A stretch of DNA of 64,000 nucleotides from an uncultured Candidatus Saccharibacteria bacterium. Lineage in GTDB: Bacteria; Patescibacteriota; Saccharimonadia; Saccharimonadales; Saccharimonadaceae. The DNA lies in contig CALEXY010000013.1 of assembly GCA_937924995.1 (NCBI GenBank), forward strand, positions 1 to 64,000, given 5' to 3'. The position numbers and the translations under genes were made by a program. The notes beneath the pieces are model-generated. The model ran no database searches, was not told where the DNA came from, and saw only the letters and a list, made by a program, of their open reading frames with translations. Positions 61,091-64,000 of this stretch are shown here, in pieces; the first letter of the stretch is position 1, and each line of letters starts with the position of its first letter.

Positions 61091-62497
61091 GTGTTTGATG
61101 TGTGGAATAATGTGCTTGCTGAATTAGAAAAGAAACTGCCAGAATCACATTACTTAACATTCTTTAAGGACTCGAACACCTCCTTAATTTCCAATAAGGA
61201 TGGTCATATCCAAATTAGTGTGCCTAACACTTTTATGCAGACTAATATCTGTAAAAAATTTGACGCGGATATTCGAGCGGCTCTAAAAAATAACGGAGTT
61301 GAAGTTTTAACTACCGAATATCTAATTGTAACCAATAAAAATAATCGATCACGCGAAACTACGAATTCTCGTGGTAGTAATTTTAAAAATCTCTCGGATC
61401 GTGTAGGAACAGTGCAGCGGATTGATTTAGAAAGACATTCTTCTCTAAATACCCGCAGCCAAAATCGGACCGGTCTTAGTGAAAAATTTACCATGGACAA
61501 TTTCATCATCGGTACGAATAATGACCTCGCAGTTTCGGTGGCGAAAAATATCATTGAAAACCCAGGAATGAAATACAACCCATTCTTTCTTTACGGTGGA
61601 GCAGGTCTCGGTAAAACTCACTTGGTGGAAGCCATCGGTAACGAATTAGCGAGAAGACACCCAGAATTTAAGATTTTATATATTCCAATTAACCATTTCT
61701 ATAATGATTTTATTCAGTCGGTGCGTAATGGTAAGATGGATGATTTCCGCAGGCGTTTTTCCGAACTCGATGTTTTAATTGTGGATGATTTTCAATTCAT
61801 CGTGGGTAAGGAAAAAAGTCAGGAAGAATTCTTCAATATTTTTAATGACATGCAACAATTAAATCGCCAAGTGATTATTACTTCCGACCGTTTGCCAAGC
61901 CAACTAAAAACCGTGGACGAACGACTAGCTTCGCGCTTAACTCAGACCGGAGCTTATGATATCCAATTCCCTTCCTTTGAAGATCGTTGTGCAATTTTAC
62001 ATGCAAAGGCGGAATTTAATGGCGTGGAAATCGAGGATAAGGCGATTGAATATATTGCAAAAAGTGTGGAAACCAATATTCGCGACCTGGAAAGTATGTA
62101 CAGTAAAGTCATTGCGATGGCGGATGTGAAGTGTATTTCCCCACTAATGGTGATTAATGAAGGAATGGTGGGAGTGGTCGGCAATACGACGCGCTCGAAA
62201 GTATTTTCACCAAGCACGGTAATTGAAACGGTGGCAAATTTCTTTAATATTTCTCCAGAAGAAATCTGTGGGCGCAGCCGGGTAGCACATATAAAAACCG
62301 CGAGACAGATCGCCATGTTTATCATGTCGCGTGATTTACAGATGAGTACGACAAAAATTGCCAATGAAGTGGGATTAAAAGATCACACGACGGCGATGCA
62401 CGGGATTAAGAAAATTGAAACCGACACGAAGACAGATTTCGTACTACGCGATCAGCTGAATGAGATTCGTGATCAATTAAATAATGGCATCGTTTAA
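61091..62497 (+). CDS. dnaA: Chromosomal replication initiator DnaA
   Basis: The 468-residue AAA+ initiator has an N-terminal domain I, a variable linker (about 75-140), Walker A GGAGLGKTH, Walker B VLIVDDFQF, sensor ITSDRLP and a C-terminal helix-turn-helix DHTTAMHG that reads DnaA boxes. Start chosen at GTG 61091, because TTGGAGG (61076-61082) contains the Shine-Dalgarno and the in-frame TTG there cannot be the start. Confidence 0.97.
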   Translation: MFDVWNNVLAELEKKLPESHYLTFFKDSNTSLISNKDGHIQISVPNTFMQTNICKKFDADIRAALKNNGVEVLTTEYLIVTNKNNRSRETTNSRGSNFKNLSDRVGTVQRIDLERHSSLNTRSQNRTGLSEKFTMDNFIIGTNNDLAVSVAKNIIENPGMKYNPFFLYGGAGLGKTHLVEAIGNELARRHPEFKILYIPINHFYNDFIQSVRNGKMDDFRRRFSELDVLIVDDFQFIVGKEKSQEEFFNIFNDMQQLNRQVIITSDRLPSQLKTVDERLASRLTQTGAYDIQFPSFEDRCAILHAKAEFNGVEIEDKAIEYIAKSVETNIRDLESMYSKVIAMADVKCISPLMVINEGMVGVVGNTTRSKVFSPSTVIETVANFFNISPEEICGRSRVAHIKTARQIAMFIMSRDLQMSTTKIANEVGLKDHTTAMHGIKKIETDTKTDFVLRDQLNEIRDQLNNGIV

Positions 62498-62753
62498 GTA
62501 ATTGTGGAAAAGTGGTGAAAAACAATGTGGAATAGAATGGAAAAGGTTGCTAAAAAGTCAGTTTGGTTTGAGGAAAAGTCCAGGTTTTACACAGTGAGTG
62601 GAAAACAAAATCGAGTTTTCCATAAAGTTTTCCAAGTTTTTCCCACAGTTTTACACAAGCAAATTTTAAAAATTACCCCTATTAAAAATGCAGTTTTCAA
62701 CTTTTACACATAGCCTACTAATACTACTAATAAATATATAAGAAAGGAGAGTT
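62498..62753. other. oriC, right part (dnaA-dnaN intergenic DnaA-box cluster)
   Basis: TGTGGAAAA at 62503-62511; TTTTACACA at 62585-62593, 62649-62657 and 62702-62710; TTTTCCACT (inverted) at 62597-62605; TTTTCCATA at 62616-62624; TTTTTCCCACA near 62637-62647. Together with the left part this forms a bipartite origin around dnaA. AAGGAGA precedes dnaN. Confidence 0.8.
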
Positions 62754-63857
62754 ATGGAAATCAATGTTGAACAAAGCAAGTTAGCCAAAGCATTAAGTAT
62801 CGTTAGTCGAATTACAGGAGGAAGTCGTACGACTTTACCGATTCTGAATAATGTTTTAATGGAAGCTAAAGATAATAAAGTAACTTTAGTGACAACCAAT
62901 TTAGATATGGCAATTAATTATTACTTGCCTACCACATTAGCCAAAGATGGAAAAATTACCGTACCAGCCAAACTTTTAGCAGATTTTGTAAGTAATCTAC
63001 CGAAGGGCGAAGTGAAAATTCAGGTAAATCAAGAAAAATTAACGGTGAGTGAAGGAAAATATAAATCGGTATTTAACGGAAATGCAGCGGAAGATTTTCC
63101 AGAATTACCAGAGTTTGATGAAAAATCAGCAATTTCTTTCCAGATGGGGATTGATGAATTTCGTTTGGGGATGAATGCAGTAAAAATTGCCTGCTCATCA
63201 GACACGACGCGTCCGACGTTAACGGGAATTTATTTTAATAGTTTTGAGAGTGGACTATATGTGGCAGCTACCGACGGTTATCGTTTAGCAGAAAAGAAGT
63301 TAATTAATAAAATCGAGAGCGAAATTAAGGCAATTGTACCAGTACAATGTATCGTGGATGTACTCGGGGCAATTTCAGATAATATGGAAAATATTGAAAT
63401 TTTATTCGATGAATTTCAAGTGCGTTTTCGTCTAGGTGAAATTGAAATTATTTCAAAATTAATCGACGGAGCTTTTCCGGATTATCGTAAATTAATCCCA
63501 GAAAAATCCCAGGTAGAAATCTTGCTGAATAAGGCGGAATTATTACGTGGCGTAAAACTCGCGGCGTTGTTTTCGCGCGCGACAAGTGGATCAATTGTTT
63601 GCGAGTCGAAAAAAGATGAGCAGATCTTCGTGGTGTCTTCGGTCTTAAATGAGTTTGGCGAGAATAAATCAGAAATTGAAGCGGAAATTTCGAATGATGC
63701 AAAAGTAGTGTTAAATTCAAAATACTTAAATGATGTTTTATTAGTATTAGACGAAGAGGAGCTAAAATTTGGCATTTCTGGAAAGCTTTCACCAGTATTA
63801 ATTCAGAATAAAAATAGTTTTGATTACACCCATATTATTATGCCTTTGAAGAGTTAG
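62754..63857 (+). CDS. dnaN: DNA polymerase III subunit beta (sliding clamp)
   Basis: A 367-residue clamp with three repeated domains: SRITGGSRTTLPILNNVL, RPTLTGIYFN and a C-terminal SPVLIQNKNSFDYTHIIMPL. It encircles DNA and tethers the polymerase. ATG 62754 with AAGGAGA upstream. recF begins immediately after the stop. Confidence 0.96.
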   Translation: MEINVEQSKLAKALSIVSRITGGSRTTLPILNNVLMEAKDNKVTLVTTNLDMAINYYLPTTLAKDGKITVPAKLLADFVSNLPKGEVKIQVNQEKLTVSEGKYKSVFNGNAAEDFPELPEFDEKSAISFQMGIDEFRLGMNAVKIACSSDTTRPTLTGIYFNSFESGLYVAATDGYRLAEKKLINKIESEIKAIVPVQCIVDVLGAISDNMENIEILFDEFQVRFRLGEIEIISKLIDGAFPDYRKLIPEKSQVEILLNKAELLRGVKLAALFSRATSGSIVCESKKDEQIFVVSSVLNEFGENKSEIEAEISNDAKVVLNSKYLNDVLLVLDEEELKFGISGKLSPVLIQNKNSFDYTHIIMPLKS

Positions 63858-64000
63858 ATGTTAATTGATTACATAAAATTAAATAATTTTCGCATTCATA
63901 AGGAATATTATTTAAAAATTAAACCAGATACGACGCTGATTCTGGGGGCGAACGGCATTGGTAAAACTTCGGTGATTGAAGCGATTTATTTGGTATTGCG
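63858..64000 (+). CDS. recF: DNA replication and repair protein RecF (3' truncated by window)
   Basis: Only the first 47 codons are visible: MLIDYIKLNNFRIHKEY... with the Walker A motif GANGIGKTS. This is the RecF/SMC-type N-terminal start, and its location directly after dnaN (TAG then ATG) is the conserved position. RecF helps load RecA at gaps. Confidence 0.93.
   Translation, partial: MLIDYIKLNNFRIHKEYYLKIKPDTTLILGANGIGKTSVIEAIYLVL

Noticed and set aside
1..64000. CRISPR arrays, insertion sequences, prophage genes or rRNA
   Set aside because: No spaced direct-repeat array, transposase, integrase, phage structural gene or rRNA sequence was seen.

Overview
The window looks like the origin region of a small-genome Patescibacteria/CPR bacterium, most probably Candidatus Saccharibacteria (TM7). 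This is inference. It rests on short proteins with a standard genetic code (TAA, TAG and TGA all act as stops), minor pilins of the GFTIIE type, LGFP-repeat surface proteins of the kind seen in actinobacteria and their episymbionts, a Mur/Glm cell-wall gene set, and no amino-acid or nucleotide biosynthesis genes in 64 kb. The order rpmH-rnpA-yidC-jag on one side and dnaA-dnaN-recF on the other, with most genes pointing away from about 61 kb, marks the replication origin.

Layout. 0-1 kb: end of a flavin disulfide-reductase-like enzyme and an initiator tRNA. 1-6 kb: minus-strand operon of type IV pilin-like proteins, divergent from a DUF1704/MATCAP-type metallopeptidase at 6-7.5 kb. 7.5-12.7 kb: accessory region of small unrecognised genes, a Nudix hydrolase, a CAU tRNA and a DivIC/FtsL-like protein. 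Three genes here share a 16-nt leader motif. 12.7-17.7 kb: murC, a GNAT, glmM, pta and a coiled-coil protein. 17.8-25 kb: surface-polysaccharide genes (Wzy-like, GT4, undecaprenyl-phosphate sugar transferase) and glmS. 25-31.6 kb: phosphatase, groES-groEL under a CIRCE operator, a MurE-like ligase and a truncated Mur-like pseudoenzyme. 31.7-54.3 kb: a large envelope-glycan region (Wzm/Wzt-type ABC exporter, many glycosyltransferases, galE, acyltransferases, a UGM-like flavoprotein, an LGFP lytic-transglycosylase-like protein, CapA, a class V aminotransferase). 54.6-64 kb: a LexA-like DNA-binding protein without protease, an LCP ligase, jag-yidC-rnpA, an ABC exporter with a degenerate signature, rpmH, oriC, dnaA, dnaN and the start of recF.

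The genes fit one theme: precursors are made (GlmS/GlmM/Mur), surface glycans are assembled and exported (WbaP-like, GTs, Wzy, Wzm/Wzt), glycans are attached to the wall (LCP), and pili plus LGFP proteins face the outside or a host cell.

The most unusual signals are: (1) many transcription-unit first genes with a -10 box only 6-10 nt before the start codon, implying leaderless mRNAs, in contrast to TTGACA-N17 promoters with Shine-Dalgarno leaders in the accessory region; (2) the shared 16-nt GCAC...AGGAGG leader; (3) a DnaA-box-like TTTT(C/A)CACA family flanking dnaA on both sides and recurring at 54.3 kb beside TTGTTCGG repeats; (4) several apparently inactivated enzymes next to intact relatives or in conserved loci.
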